The notes beneath the pieces were generated by a model, which ran no database searches, was not told the DNA's origin, and worked only from the letters and a program-made list of their open reading frames with translations. Of a stretch of 50,965 nt of DNA, positions 28,901 through 37,024 are shown one piece after another. The stretch's first letter is position 1; each line of letters opens with the position of its first letter. This DNA is from Holosporales bacterium (lineage in GTDB: Bacteria; Pseudomonadota; Alphaproteobacteria; RUG11792): contig JAIRZU010000039.1 of assembly GCA_031267075.1 (NCBI GenBank), positions 1 to 50,965 on the forward strand, read 5' to 3'. A program made the position numbers and the translations under genes.

Positions 28901-30460
28901 CTCGAAAATCAAAAGCCCTACATCCCGGCAGATTTGACATTCAAGTTCTGGAATGGGGAGGCAGGTGCTGGGCTCGCCGCATTCTCATCCGCAGATGCCG
29001 AGGAGCTGTCTATGTACATACAGCTGCAGCGTAGCGTAATCTCGAGGCTGGCACTGGACTTCGCTGATCCAATCGTGGAGTTTCTGAACGCCGACGTTGT
29101 GTTTGATCAGAACTTCGGGAGTCACCAGCAGCTCGTAAAGTGGACTAGGATAGTGCAAGCCGTGAAGGGGCTGCAAAAGAAGAATCCGTCCAGCTCTCTG
29201 ATCGCGGCTGAGAGGTTCATAATGAGGACTCTCAACGAGTACACCCTCGACAATATCACATCGAAAATTAGTGAGAAGGATCTCAGCGGAGAGTCTGGAG
29301 ATTATTTCCTAAAGCTCGTCAAGGATATCAAACGCGGCATAATGGCACGAGCAGAGGTTTTGCTGAGGGCGCGGAACGTAGCACGATACGAGTCACTAAG
29401 AGATTACTACTCCAAGCACCTAGATGGGAAGTACCCATTTACCAACTATGACAGATCTCAGCGAATCGCTACCGATGCTGACATTGATTCCGTCAGAGAA
29501 TTCTTCAGGATGTACGACGAGTTTGGAGGGACGCCTGAGAGGGTGTTCGACCAGATATACCAGCTCGGTGATGATGCCAAGGCCCCATATGAGTTCCTGC
29601 AGAAGATACACGATCTAAGGTTATTCTTGGGCGATTTCTTGGGGAGCCAACGTGATGTCATGAAGGTGAATCTGGAGGCCAACTTCGACGTTAACAAACG
29701 CGAGGAGGCTAACACTGATTACCTAGTCGATAGGATTTTCAGGCCTAACGGCGACGCGGCTATCGAACCGATATCACAGGATAAAGCCGGGTTGTGGTAC
29801 TTCGGGGAATCAATAGAGTTCAATTTCAGATGGACAAGCGACGATCCACAGGCCGAGAAGCCGCTCGCAGATCACAACGATCCTGACATCATTATAGATG
29901 ATAGCACGGCGAAGATCCAATGTGTAGGAAATTGGGCTGCCCTCAGAATGCTGCAAAAATATAGAACTGACTCGGTTAATGCAGAGCAGCTCTCTCCTAA
30001 CCAGGTTGTCCTCAGCTTCAGGATTCCGCTTAGCAGTGGGAAGGATGCTAGGATTTCCGTTGGGCTTACACCATCGATTCCGAAGCAGCCTGGCGTCGCG
30101 GCTGTAACTACTTTAAGGGTTCCAGTTCCAGCTGGGAAAATGCCTGAGATACCATCGTCGATTACAGCTGTTGTGAATGAGGCTGTCTTGGTAAATAAGC
30201 TTATATCTTCTACGGGTAGTACCAGTGTATCAGAAGGGAATCAGGATAGCAAGGGAGCTGCTACTACAGCATCTGGAACACCCGAATCGCCAGCGAAACC
30301 AGAAGCCACATCCACACCTACTGCTGCACCAGTTGGAGGACAGAAAGCTCCTCCAACACCAGCCCAACAGGAAGTCCTCGATGTACTAGAATCCGATACA
30401 CCACCAACCGCACAGAATGAAAATTCAGTTGTCGAGATAGCGGAGGAACCAATAAGTTAG
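25922..30460 (+). CDS. tssM: Type VI secretion system membrane subunit TssM (IcmF family)
   Basis: N-terminal TM, PWYMLVGGEGVGKSSLMRGF Walker A, long periplasmic domain, follows tssL. Confidence 0.93.
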   Translation: MNFFSQFIGNIVAGLSEGGLSVSMLICVILAVAFVAMLLVTIFTLISLKRAEVKAKKGLGLPPSATQGSGEKDESPSDPDAGSPWPIGELFNRYLITKGYIRANGIVKSFFKAMDFLRSSLGAGSKYKLPWYMLVGGEGVGKSSLMRGFTSNEIYNDEEEDSPCTWWFLKNGVVLDIQGCMFLPRGGYNADEKGWNIIINMLSRYRAARPLNGIVLAISAEELYGKNKLPTEDLAKRAQFVARKLHFAQSYLGMKLPVYVVVTKTDIVPGFQSFCSEIPVRNRNNMLGWSSPYAIDAVYNPKVVDEGFATLENELNEIRMEILTESFTTTTRDGIFVFPSELLTIKHSLGIYIDNIFKSSSIDERFYFRGFYFTGDSKMMPLLPFDGQSVSNGVSDDTMAMIGTPDADLNEVGDVSISLNDEAFTPKKIFFFDDLLIKKIFAEAGVASPMRSKIYRSNRSIFIAKVSTATFVSIGSYGLFNAYDTLRHDKDVLYPSLFKISSLIRSAGDLTYKNLQADGNEILADCTSSLLAIMQQLSNVRFSSIFVPASWFSSINSFLTETLRASYQRVIVRTIYMNLVLKARELLNMKPESKSTSIANVLNPSRSAEYAQLKQYVFGLIELEKNIKKFDALRAAGDPKDLNDLISYTFHGSLSEEFLSNYQEVRRILINTPFPPINLAPYRQVAYNTLIGLFQNYLDTVFTAASKNGIVSSLTGFVTQLTRQRLREDPDCSKLTEFSRDLTAACKELGEEGKTWLDKDVFEADSEYDSLLDGVETMFGKEVSQKLLDATAVNFGYLKAKLLEFNQTLKRDATKSTEKDKKGPEKEFPSSGIFTIERCLTQLCAEPFMEKSEGYKLITDIPEGKMIFWDDDLVQYAYDTGKRYEQFIAVGLKSFPKALQEGISLIAKASVASFIADTVAKSQSLVDAPTGITSEITSEEILQKQVTELKGVARRLVNLLEILKDDKFGFVFGNLRSVLNIVGFTMLSHIDKLLENQKPYIPADLTFKFWNGEAGAGLAAFSSADAEELSMYIQLQRSVISRLALDFADPIVEFLNADVVFDQNFGSHQQLVKWTRIVQAVKGLQKKNPSSSLIAAERFIMRTLNEYTLDNITSKISEKDLSGESGDYFLKLVKDIKRGIMARAEVLLRARNVARYESLRDYYSKHLDGKYPFTNYDRSQRIATDADIDSVREFFRMYDEFGGTPERVFDQIYQLGDDAKAPYEFLQKIHDLRLFLGDFLGSQRDVMKVNLEANFDVNKREEANTDYLVDRIFRPNGDAAIEPISQDKAGLWYFGESIEFNFRWTSDDPQAEKPLADHNDPDIIIDDSTAKIQCVGNWAALRMLQKYRTDSVNAEQLSPNQVVLSFRIPLSSGKDARISVGLTPSIPKQPGVAAVTTLRVPVPAGKMPEIPSSITAVVNEAVLVNKLISSTGSTSVSEGNQDSKGAATTASGTPESPAKPEATSTPTAAPVGGQKAPPTPAQQEVLDVLESDTPPTAQNENSVVEIAEEPIS

Positions 30461-30480
30461 GGTTGCGGTTGCCGACTCAA

Positions 30481-30530
30481 ACATGGGCGTAAAAATAATT
30501 TGCATTCCGCAACATATCATCCTACCATAA
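30481..30530 (+). repeat. Dispersed motif copy, extended form (ACATGGGCGTAAAAATAATTTGCATTCC...CATCCTACCAT)
   Basis: Shares motif and downstream CATCCTACCAT with the 43752 copy. Confidence 0.7.
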
Positions 30531-30577
30531 TCATATGAGGTACCTACCCAGGCTACCTCTGAGTTATCAAGACAAAC

Positions 30578-30613
30578 AACAACTCACCGGCTAAAGCCGG
30601 TGAGTTGTTTTTT
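30578..30613 (+). terminator. Rho-independent terminator
   Basis: AACAACTCACCGGC-TAAA-GCCGGTGAGTTGTTTTTT: 14-bp perfect stem plus U-tract, downstream of tssM. Confidence 0.93.
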
Positions 30614-30640
30614 CTCGTGTATGTAACATATCTGCATGCA

Positions 30641-30709
30641 TAGACCTCTTTCCAAACTCTCCATAATCAGTTTCCTGCTTCATCGATCCGCTGCTCGAAT
30701 GCTCATGTC
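30641..30709 (-). repeat. MITE-like repeat, partial copy C (carries one terminal inverted repeat)
   Basis: TAGACCTCTTTCCAAACTCTCCATAATCAGTTTCCTGCTTCATCGATCCGCTGCTCGAATGCTCATGT. Confidence 0.8.
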
Positions 30710-30761
30710 TGAACTTAGTCACCAACAATAGTTCCATTTCTGAACGCTTGAAGATGGTGAG

Positions 30762-31664
30762 CTAGTCGGCATCTCTTAAGATCTCATTGATGCCAGTCTT
30801 GGACTTGGTCTGGGAGTCTACGGTTTTGACTATCACTCCGCAGGCGATGTTGAGGCCGTTGCTGGGGTAGCTACCGGGGACTACCACGGCTCCACTTGGT
30901 ACGACTCCCCTAAACACCTCACCAGTTTGACGGTCTATGATTTTAGTTGAAGCTGTGAGATTAACACCCGGAGCGATGATAGCATCCTCCTCAACGAGTA
31001 CCCCCTCGAGGACTGAGCTGTGTACTCCTATGAAGCAGTTATCCTCTATGATAACTGGATTTGCTGCGACTGGCTCTAGGACACCTCCGATGCATGCCTG
31101 TGCAGCGATGTGGCATCTGCTTCCGATTTGCGCGCACGATCCTATTGCGGCGTTTATATCGACCATCGTCCCATCCCCTATGTATGCTCCCGTATTGATG
31201 TAGCTCTGCATAATGACGGCGTTCTTTCCGATGTAGGTTCCTTCTCGAATGACAGCGTTAGGAACCTTCCTGTACGTCGGGTCCTCGTAATCAAATTCAA
31301 GGAGGCCGAGTTTATCAAATGAGTCGAATTCGCGCTTCATGCTTTTTCTGAATTTGAACGCCAGGAGGATCGCCTTCTTTATCCACTGCGATACGATCCA
31401 CTTCCCACCATTGGCATTCTCCCCTCCTGGAGATTTGACAGCTACTCTGATCTTCCCGCTTTCCAGAAGGGCGAACACCTCATCGATGCACGCAAGGGTA
31501 TCTAGCTCATTCAATTCTGACTGCCCATTGAAGAGGGATTCAATCTTGGTTTGAAGATCAGAACTCTCCCCAAACTCTCCTTCCTGCTGGGTCGAGGTAC
31601 ACTGCGTGTCTCCTAGCAATAACTCTGATTCTGAAGGTTTTGAAAGAGGTCTATTATTCATCAT
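30762..31664 (-). CDS. dapD: 2,3,4,5-tetrahydropyridine-2,6-dicarboxylate N-succinyltransferase with repeat-derived N-terminus
   Basis: Left-handed beta-helix pattern PNAVIREGTYIGKNAVIMQSYINTGAYIGDGTMVDINAAIGSCAQIG...; N-terminus MMNNRPLSKPSESELLLGDT from repeat. Confidence 0.93.
   Translation of the reverse strand: MMNNRPLSKPSESELLLGDTQCTSTQQEGEFGESSDLQTKIESLFNGQSELNELDTLACIDEVFALLESGKIRVAVKSPGGENANGGKWIVSQWIKKAILLAFKFRKSMKREFDSFDKLGLLEFDYEDPTYRKVPNAVIREGTYIGKNAVIMQSYINTGAYIGDGTMVDINAAIGSCAQIGSRCHIAAQACIGGVLEPVAANPVIIEDNCFIGVHSSVLEGVLVEEDAIIAPGVNLTASTKIIDRQTGEVFRGVVPSGAVVVPGSYPSNGLNIACGVIVKTVDSQTKSKTGINEILRDAD
31563..31663 (-). repeat. MITE-like repeat, internally shortened copy D
   Basis: TAATAGACCTCTTTCAAAACCTTCAGAATCAGAGTTATTGCTAGGAGACAC... 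on minus strand, inside the dapD ORF. Confidence 0.85.
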
Positions 31665-32973
31665 TTTCCGTATCAGTCAGAAGTTGTGATTTCTTGTTCC
31701 AGGTTAGTGATAGGAACAGGGCGGCGATCAGGGCGGCGGCAGCGGTTGATATCAGCACCGAACCCCACCCATACTTATCTGCTAGGAACCCAGTACCGAG
31801 TCCTGCTATTGCTGTGCCGGCGTATCCGAGTGTCCCTGTAAATCCGGATGCTGTTGCGGCTGCCTTTTTCGATGCGAAATCCACAGCGGCCACCCCTATT
31901 AAAATCTGAGGACCAGATATCAGGAAGCCTATGCATAGCATACAGATGGAGCTGGTAACATGGGATGCCGGGGCAAGCCACAGTACCGTAACAAGCACCC
32001 CTATTGCTAACATGCAAAAAACAGATACTGGGCCGCGCCTGCCTTTAAAGACTTTGTCTGACATGTATCCGGCGCAGATCCCGCCAAACATACTAGCAAC
32101 ATCGAATGCGACCATCTGAAATCCAGCACAGGCGAGAGAGCTTCCTTTTGATTCTAGCAGCAGCGTTGGGCCCCAATTCAGGAATGTCATCCTACATATG
32201 TAGACGAACAAATTCGCAAGGCCAACATACCAGACGAACCTGTTGCAGAGAGCCATCTTGATAGTCTCGGCATACGTGAGCTTCTTCTCACTGGTACTCC
32301 ACTTCTCACACTGAGCTACCGATGCTAGCCCCGTGATCTTCTCAACCGATGGTAGCTTCAGCGACTCTGGTGTATCGCGCAATCTGTTGAATATGACAAT
32401 CGACATGATGATCGCACAGATTCCAGGAATGAAGAAAACATACCGCCACCCCAGGTGCATCAGTATGAATGGAGCAACCGAGACTATCAAGGCGCTCCCT
32501 ATCTGGTGCGAGGTATTCCACAGTGCCCACTTTGTCCCTATCTCAGTTGGGCTATACCAGTGGGTAAGCAGCTTCGCACATGGCGGCCACCCCATCGATT
32601 GGAAGCAGAAGTTAAGAGCCCAAAACACAGCGAAGGCCGGGAGGATCGAACTAAACCCCATTCCAAGATTCATGATGGCGGACACCAGGAGCCCTATGGC
32701 CATCACGTACCTAGCGCTGTACCTATCACCTATCATACCAAATATGCACTTCCCTAGGCCATAGATAATGGCGGCTATCGAAATGACTATCCCGATATCT
32801 GACTTCGTTAGCGATAGATCGGAACATATAGCTGGGATCGCGATTGAGAAGTTCTGCCTGATCAGATAGAAGGATGAGTATCCTATCACTATCGAGTACA
32901 GCGTCCTGAAGCGCCAGTACGAAAACAGCTTATTGCAGCTATCGGAGTATTGTGATTTGCCGTTCTTACTCAC
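31654..32973 (-). CDS. MFS transporter, organophosphate:phosphate antiporter type (UhpC/GlpT-like)
   Basis: 12-TM pattern; YSSFYLIRQNFSIAIPAI...GWPPCAKLLTHWYSPTEIGTKWALWNTSHQIG. Confidence 0.8.
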   Translation of the reverse strand: MSKNGKSQYSDSCNKLFSYWRFRTLYSIVIGYSSFYLIRQNFSIAIPAICSDLSLTKSDIGIVISIAAIIYGLGKCIFGMIGDRYSARYVMAIGLLVSAIMNLGMGFSSILPAFAVFWALNFCFQSMGWPPCAKLLTHWYSPTEIGTKWALWNTSHQIGSALIVSVAPFILMHLGWRYVFFIPGICAIIMSIVIFNRLRDTPESLKLPSVEKITGLASVAQCEKWSTSEKKLTYAETIKMALCNRFVWYVGLANLFVYICRMTFLNWGPTLLLESKGSSLACAGFQMVAFDVASMFGGICAGYMSDKVFKGRRGPVSVFCMLAIGVLVTVLWLAPASHVTSSICMLCIGFLISGPQILIGVAAVDFASKKAAATASGFTGTLGYAGTAIAGLGTGFLADKYGWGSVLISTAAAALIAALFLSLTWNKKSQLLTDTENDE

Positions 32974-32984
32974 TGCATCCCTCC

Positions 32985-34319
32985 CTAGTTCTCAAACGAT
33001 TTTGTTAGAATTTCAAAATCGGCAGCGAACATTTTGTCACGCTTAATGAAGTCCTTCATCTTCCTAATGGCGTGAACGACGGTAGTGTGATCTCTGCCAC
33101 CGAAGCTCCTGCCGATATCTGCTAGGGACTTCGTAGTGAGCTCCTTGCAGAGGTACATAGCCACCTGCCTTGCCGTAGCGATAGCTTTCTGCCGCTTCGG
33201 TGAATTCAGATCAGATAGCTTAACACTGTAGAATTCACACACTCTCCTTTGGATTAGCTCCACCGTGATAAACTTCTCATTAGAGCGGAGGAGATCACTT
33301 AGGACCTCCTGTGCGACAGTAATTGTGATATCACGACCAATGAGTGTGACGTGTGCTACGACCCTGTTCAAGGCTCCCTCGAGTTCCCTTATGTTCGATG
33401 TAATCTTAAATGCCAGGAACTCCAGGACATCACCAGGGATGCTCATTTTGTATTGCTTAGATTTCGCCTGCAGGATTCCCAGTCTCAATTCATAACTGGT
33501 GGGATGCACGTCCGCTACCAAGCCCCAGCCGAGCCTCGATTTCAGCCTATCTTCCACTCCCTCCAAGTCAGATGGGGATTTATCAGCTGACAGCACAATC
33601 TGTCTGTTGTTATCTACGAGGTCGTTGAATGTGTGGAAGAACTCTTCCTGAGTCGTATCCTTCCCGCCTATGAACTGGACATCATCTATCATCAGGATGT
33701 CCACGTTTCTAAACATCTCCTTGAACGACATCGTATCTTTGAAGCGTAGTGATTTGATGAACAGGTACATGAATTTCTCAGCTGATATGTAGATGACTTT
33801 CTTCTTCTTATGCACCTTCATAACATGCCATGCGATAGCGTGCATCAGGTGGGTCTTCCCAAGGCCTACTCCGCCGTATAAAAATAGCGGATTAAATTGA
33901 GGGGTGTCGGCTTCAGCTACCCGTATCGCAGCTGCATATGCAAACTCGTTTGGCTTACCTACGACGAAGTTCTCAAATGTGAATCGCTTGTCTAGAACGG
34001 AGATGCTTTTGACATCCTCCTGATCATCAGTTGAGTTTGCAACCACATCCTGGTTGTTGCAGTCGTACACCTCTATGTTTAGGAATTTGACGTTGCACCC
34101 ATATGAGTTAATAACGCTTATGATCTCAGTAGAGAATCGCGATAGTACATTGTCTCTCACGAAGTTTGATGGGGCGGAGAGCTTGAGTATCCCATCGTCA
34201 CACCCGATAACTCCAAGTTTAGATATCCAGGCCTTAACTGACTTCTCGCCCACCATCGTCTTCAGATCGTTTTCAGCCTCACTCCAGATTTGCGTTAGTA
34301 CTTGTTCGTTTGATGACAT
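32985..34319 (-). CDS. dnaA: Chromosomal replication initiator DnaA
   Basis: LFLYGGVGLGKTHLMHAI; IDDVQFIGGKDTTQEEFFHTFN; FGGRDHTTVVHAIRKM. Confidence 0.97.
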   Translation of the reverse strand: MSSNEQVLTQIWSEAENDLKTMVGEKSVKAWISKLGVIGCDDGILKLSAPSNFVRDNVLSRFSTEIISVINSYGCNVKFLNIEVYDCNNQDVVANSTDDQEDVKSISVLDKRFTFENFVVGKPNEFAYAAAIRVAEADTPQFNPLFLYGGVGLGKTHLMHAIAWHVMKVHKKKKVIYISAEKFMYLFIKSLRFKDTMSFKEMFRNVDILMIDDVQFIGGKDTTQEEFFHTFNDLVDNNRQIVLSADKSPSDLEGVEDRLKSRLGWGLVADVHPTSYELRLGILQAKSKQYKMSIPGDVLEFLAFKITSNIRELEGALNRVVAHVTLIGRDITITVAQEVLSDLLRSNEKFITVELIQRRVCEFYSVKLSDLNSPKRQKAIATARQVAMYLCKELTTKSLADIGRSFGGRDHTTVVHAIRKMKDFIKRDKMFAADFEILTKSFEN

Positions 34320-34835
34320 CTAACCGTTGCCCAGTTTCTTTGTTAGTGCTTCAAGGTCAATGTTGTGATGCACCTCCATCTTGTTAGGTAGGAACCTTAC
34401 AGTTATGCGGTTCGAAACTCCGACATTTTCCATAAACTTTCCTGGGGTTAGATACTTCGCGAATAGGAATGCTGCCTTCGCCTTCGTCCTGGATTTTATA
34501 TCTACGCGGTACCCCTTCCTATCACGCCCAGGAACTAGGTCGATTTTGAAGATCTCTATCGAGTCTTTATATGTCTTCTCCAGTGAGGTAGTGGCCTGGA
34601 AGTAGCCCTTTGCATCCATTGTCTGGAGCCTCATACACAGGTCATTCGAACACGCTACAACTATGTGGCAGCTAAACGCATTGCCATTATTCGCCTTTGG
34701 ATCGACCTCAAAATCTACCTCTTGAAGCCACACGAGTGTCTCGGGAAGAATGCCGCACGCCGCCACTATTAACCCAATTGTCGCTAGGAGCCACAGGCTA
34801 TGTGCTTTTCTTACTACAAACATTAAGCGCGTCAC
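34320..34835 (-). CDS. Lipoprotein, possibly divergent TssJ-like T6SS lipoprotein
   Basis: Lipobox-like IVAAC; FSCHIVVACSNDLCMRLQTMDAKGYFQATTSLEKTYKDSIEIFKIDLVPGR resembles the TssJ fold order; start is downstream of 34835 on minus strand. Confidence 0.4.
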   Translation of the reverse strand: MTRLMFVVRKAHSLWLLATIGLIVAACGILPETLVWLQEVDFEVDPKANNGNAFSCHIVVACSNDLCMRLQTMDAKGYFQATTSLEKTYKDSIEIFKIDLVPGRDRKGYRVDIKSRTKAKAAFLFAKYLTPGKFMENVGVSNRITVRFLPNKMEVHHNIDLEALTKKLGNG

Positions 34836-34972
34836 ACAGGAAAGGTTGGGGCTATATTAGCACACCAGCAGGATGATGATGCCAACCAATCTCCTGGCTT
34901 ACAGCATGCAACAGGAGACCGTATGGAACTATTCGAAATAACACATTTTAAGCTTTGCACTGCAGTACCATT

Positions 34973-35425
34973 TTATGCGGCGATGAGCCGGCTCTTATCA
35001 CGATTGCTGTACACTACCCTCACGGCCTGGCCCACAGATAATGGCGGGTCTTTCGCTTGAGCAATAACTATGACACTCCCATCTTTGAGCTTCACAGTGT
35101 ATTCATTTCCCTTCTCAGTGCGGGTTGCGAGTTTGTTACCAAGTACCCCACCTGCTACTGCGCCGGCTGCAGCTGTCATTATCTTGGCATGTCCGCCACC
35201 GAACATGGAGCCAGCGATTCCTCCGCCTACAGCTCCAAGCGCTGTACCTGCCATAGAGTCCTTTGGTTGCAAATCAACCTCTCTAATCGACGTGATCACC
35301 CCTTCGGCAGATCTCGACACCTCACCTGCGTTCGCTGAATTATACGTATTCCCGCTAAACTCACTATTGGAACAGCCAGTAACGAGTACCGCGGCTGCGA
35401 CCATAATCGCTGCAACTACTCTCAT
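34973..35425 (-). CDS. slyB: Glycine-zipper outer-membrane lipoprotein (SlyB-like)
   Basis: Lipobox VTGC; GTALGAVGGGIAGSMFGGG...AAAGAVAGGVLGNKLA; KLKDGSVIVIAQ. Confidence 0.82.
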   Translation of the reverse strand: MRVVAAIMVAAAVLVTGCSNSEFSGNTYNSANAGEVSRSAEGVITSIREVDLQPKDSMAGTALGAVGGGIAGSMFGGGHAKIMTAAAGAVAGGVLGNKLATRTEKGNEYTVKLKDGSVIVIAQAKDPPLSVGQAVRVVYSNRDKSRLIAA

Positions 35426-35492
35426 TCGCTAACCTCTCGATAAGCTTCACGCACAACATTATATCACGAGTCACAGCCTGATGCTTACATGT

Positions 35493-35504
35493 ATTTACGC
35501 CCAT
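35493..35504 (-). repeat. Dispersed motif copy, partial (ATGGGCGTAAAT on minus strand)
   Basis: ATTTACGCCCAT on plus strand, upstream of slyB. Confidence 0.45.
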
Positions 35505-35657
35505 CTCCAATCCCCTCTGATGCGTAGGTTGTGGGGGAGGGGAATGTTTGAGAGGCCTCAGCCCAAGTATATAAAATTATAAATACTAATTTAATATTGC
35601 AATCTGGAGATGTTTTTGATATCATATACTCGCGATGGCTTTTTTGAGAGAAACAAA

Positions 35658-36536
35658 ATGAAGAGAACGATAATCGGTGTGATGCTTGTAATGGCATGTG
35701 GTGGAATAGCTGACGGGATGAGGTTCGGTGGGCCCCCGCTACCGCAGCATCCATCGGGAAGGGTACCATACGGTGAAGGTGAAGACAAGCGCAGGACACA
35801 AAAGGAGACCGAGGCTATGCAAAGAAGGGCCGTAGAGCAAGGACTAGATCCAAATGCCGACCCTGTCAGAGTACTGCTAGGCATGTGGAGCCCGCGTTAT
35901 CGAGTGGCACCGGAAAAGGTAGCCCAAGAGGCAGCCATGAAGCTAGGACTACAAAACGATGGTGGACTAAACTACTCTCGCAACGCCAGCCGTGACCTGA
36001 CGCTCTCACTACTATACCTGCAAGAGCACATGAGTGAACTCGTGGCGATGGTCGATGCGACCCCACCGGACGAATACACCATACACCCGAACCAAAGAGT
36101 ATGTGGCCGCCCGAGCGCCCAAATACCTCCCGATGCAGAACACACAATAATGTGGCCCGGGAGAGGCGTCGTACCACCGGACGCACAGGGTGGGCCGGTA
36201 ACCACCCGACTGATGAACATGCTGGGTTACGACCCATCGAGGAACATGCTGATCCATATAGCCGGGACCGTATTCGGAATCACCCTGACCAAAGGGGAGA
36301 AGAGAGCCAAATCGAAGCTGCTAAACAGACTCAACCGGGACGCACCGAGAATACTGGCCATACTTGAGACTCAGGAAGGAATAACTGGCTTGTTTACTGC
36401 TGCGCATCAGGCAGAAGCCCAGTCGAGAATAAACCGCACACGGCTAGTGGCGACCCTGGGAGCCGTGCTTGGACAGCAAGCCACTCCAGCTCTACCACTC
36501 GAATGCACTATCAGCTTCTACCTGAACGAACACTAA
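35658..36536 (+). CDS. Exported hypothetical protein
   Basis: Signal peptide MKRTIIGVMLVMACGGIADG; no recognised domain. Confidence 0.6.
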   Translation: MKRTIIGVMLVMACGGIADGMRFGGPPLPQHPSGRVPYGEGEDKRRTQKETEAMQRRAVEQGLDPNADPVRVLLGMWSPRYRVAPEKVAQEAAMKLGLQNDGGLNYSRNASRDLTLSLLYLQEHMSELVAMVDATPPDEYTIHPNQRVCGRPSAQIPPDAEHTIMWPGRGVVPPDAQGGPVTTRLMNMLGYDPSRNMLIHIAGTVFGITLTKGEKRAKSKLLNRLNRDAPRILAILETQEGITGLFTAAHQAEAQSRINRTRLVATLGAVLGQQATPALPLECTISFYLNEH

Positions 36537-36668
36537 ACCGAAATAGGCTACGATCATCCCTCCCCGATGCGTACGTTGTTGGGGGGGGCGTGCATGCCGA
36601 AAATGCTATACAATCTGGAAAGGGCTCTGATAACATATATCCATAATGTGGCTTGGAAAGGAAACAAA

Positions 36669-36953
36669 ATGATGAAGGCGGCAATCGGTGCTGTGCTTGT
36701 AATGGCATGCTACGGTGGAATAGCCGATGGTATGAGGTTCAGCGGCCAACCGCTCGGAAGGAGGCCACGCGGCGAGGGGTGGGCACACCATCCGCGCAGA
36801 TCAGTGGGGCCAAGGCACAAACACGGACCAGCGGCGGCTCCTATGATGTACGAGAGATTACATTGTGTGGCCTTGACAAGGGTTGTTGTTTGTATGCAAC
36901 ACTTCTGTAAAATGATTCAAAAATCCGCTGCAATTGTTGTGATTCTTGTTTGA
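36669..36953 (+). CDS. Short exported protein sharing leader with the 35658 gene, possibly truncated
   Basis: MMKAAIGAVLVMACYGGIADGMRFSGQPLGRRP versus MKRTIIGVMLVMACGGIADGMRFGGPPLPQHP; upstream DNA also similar. Confidence 0.45.
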   Translation: MMKAAIGAVLVMACYGGIADGMRFSGQPLGRRPRGEGWAHHPRRSVGPRHKHGPAAAPMMYERLHCVALTRVVVCMQHFCKMIQKSAAIVVILV

Positions 36954-37024
36954 TAGCTAGAAGGAGTCTGATAGACTATTTTCATATATGGGTTATCTTT
37001 TGTTTTAAAAGGATGGGTAAGATT

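Noticed and set aside
30578-30613. Possible short CRISPR-like or riboswitch hairpin
   Set aside because: Single perfect stem with U-tract; an ordinary intrinsic terminator. No direct-repeat/spacer periodicity anywhere in the window.
35500-35560. Remnant of an (AG)n-family C-terminus on the minus strand (PSPTTYASEG)
   Set aside because: Only a short P/T-rich resemblance to RPPT/RPTTPP tails; too weak to separate from chance and better explained by the duplicated upstream region of the 35658/36669 pair.
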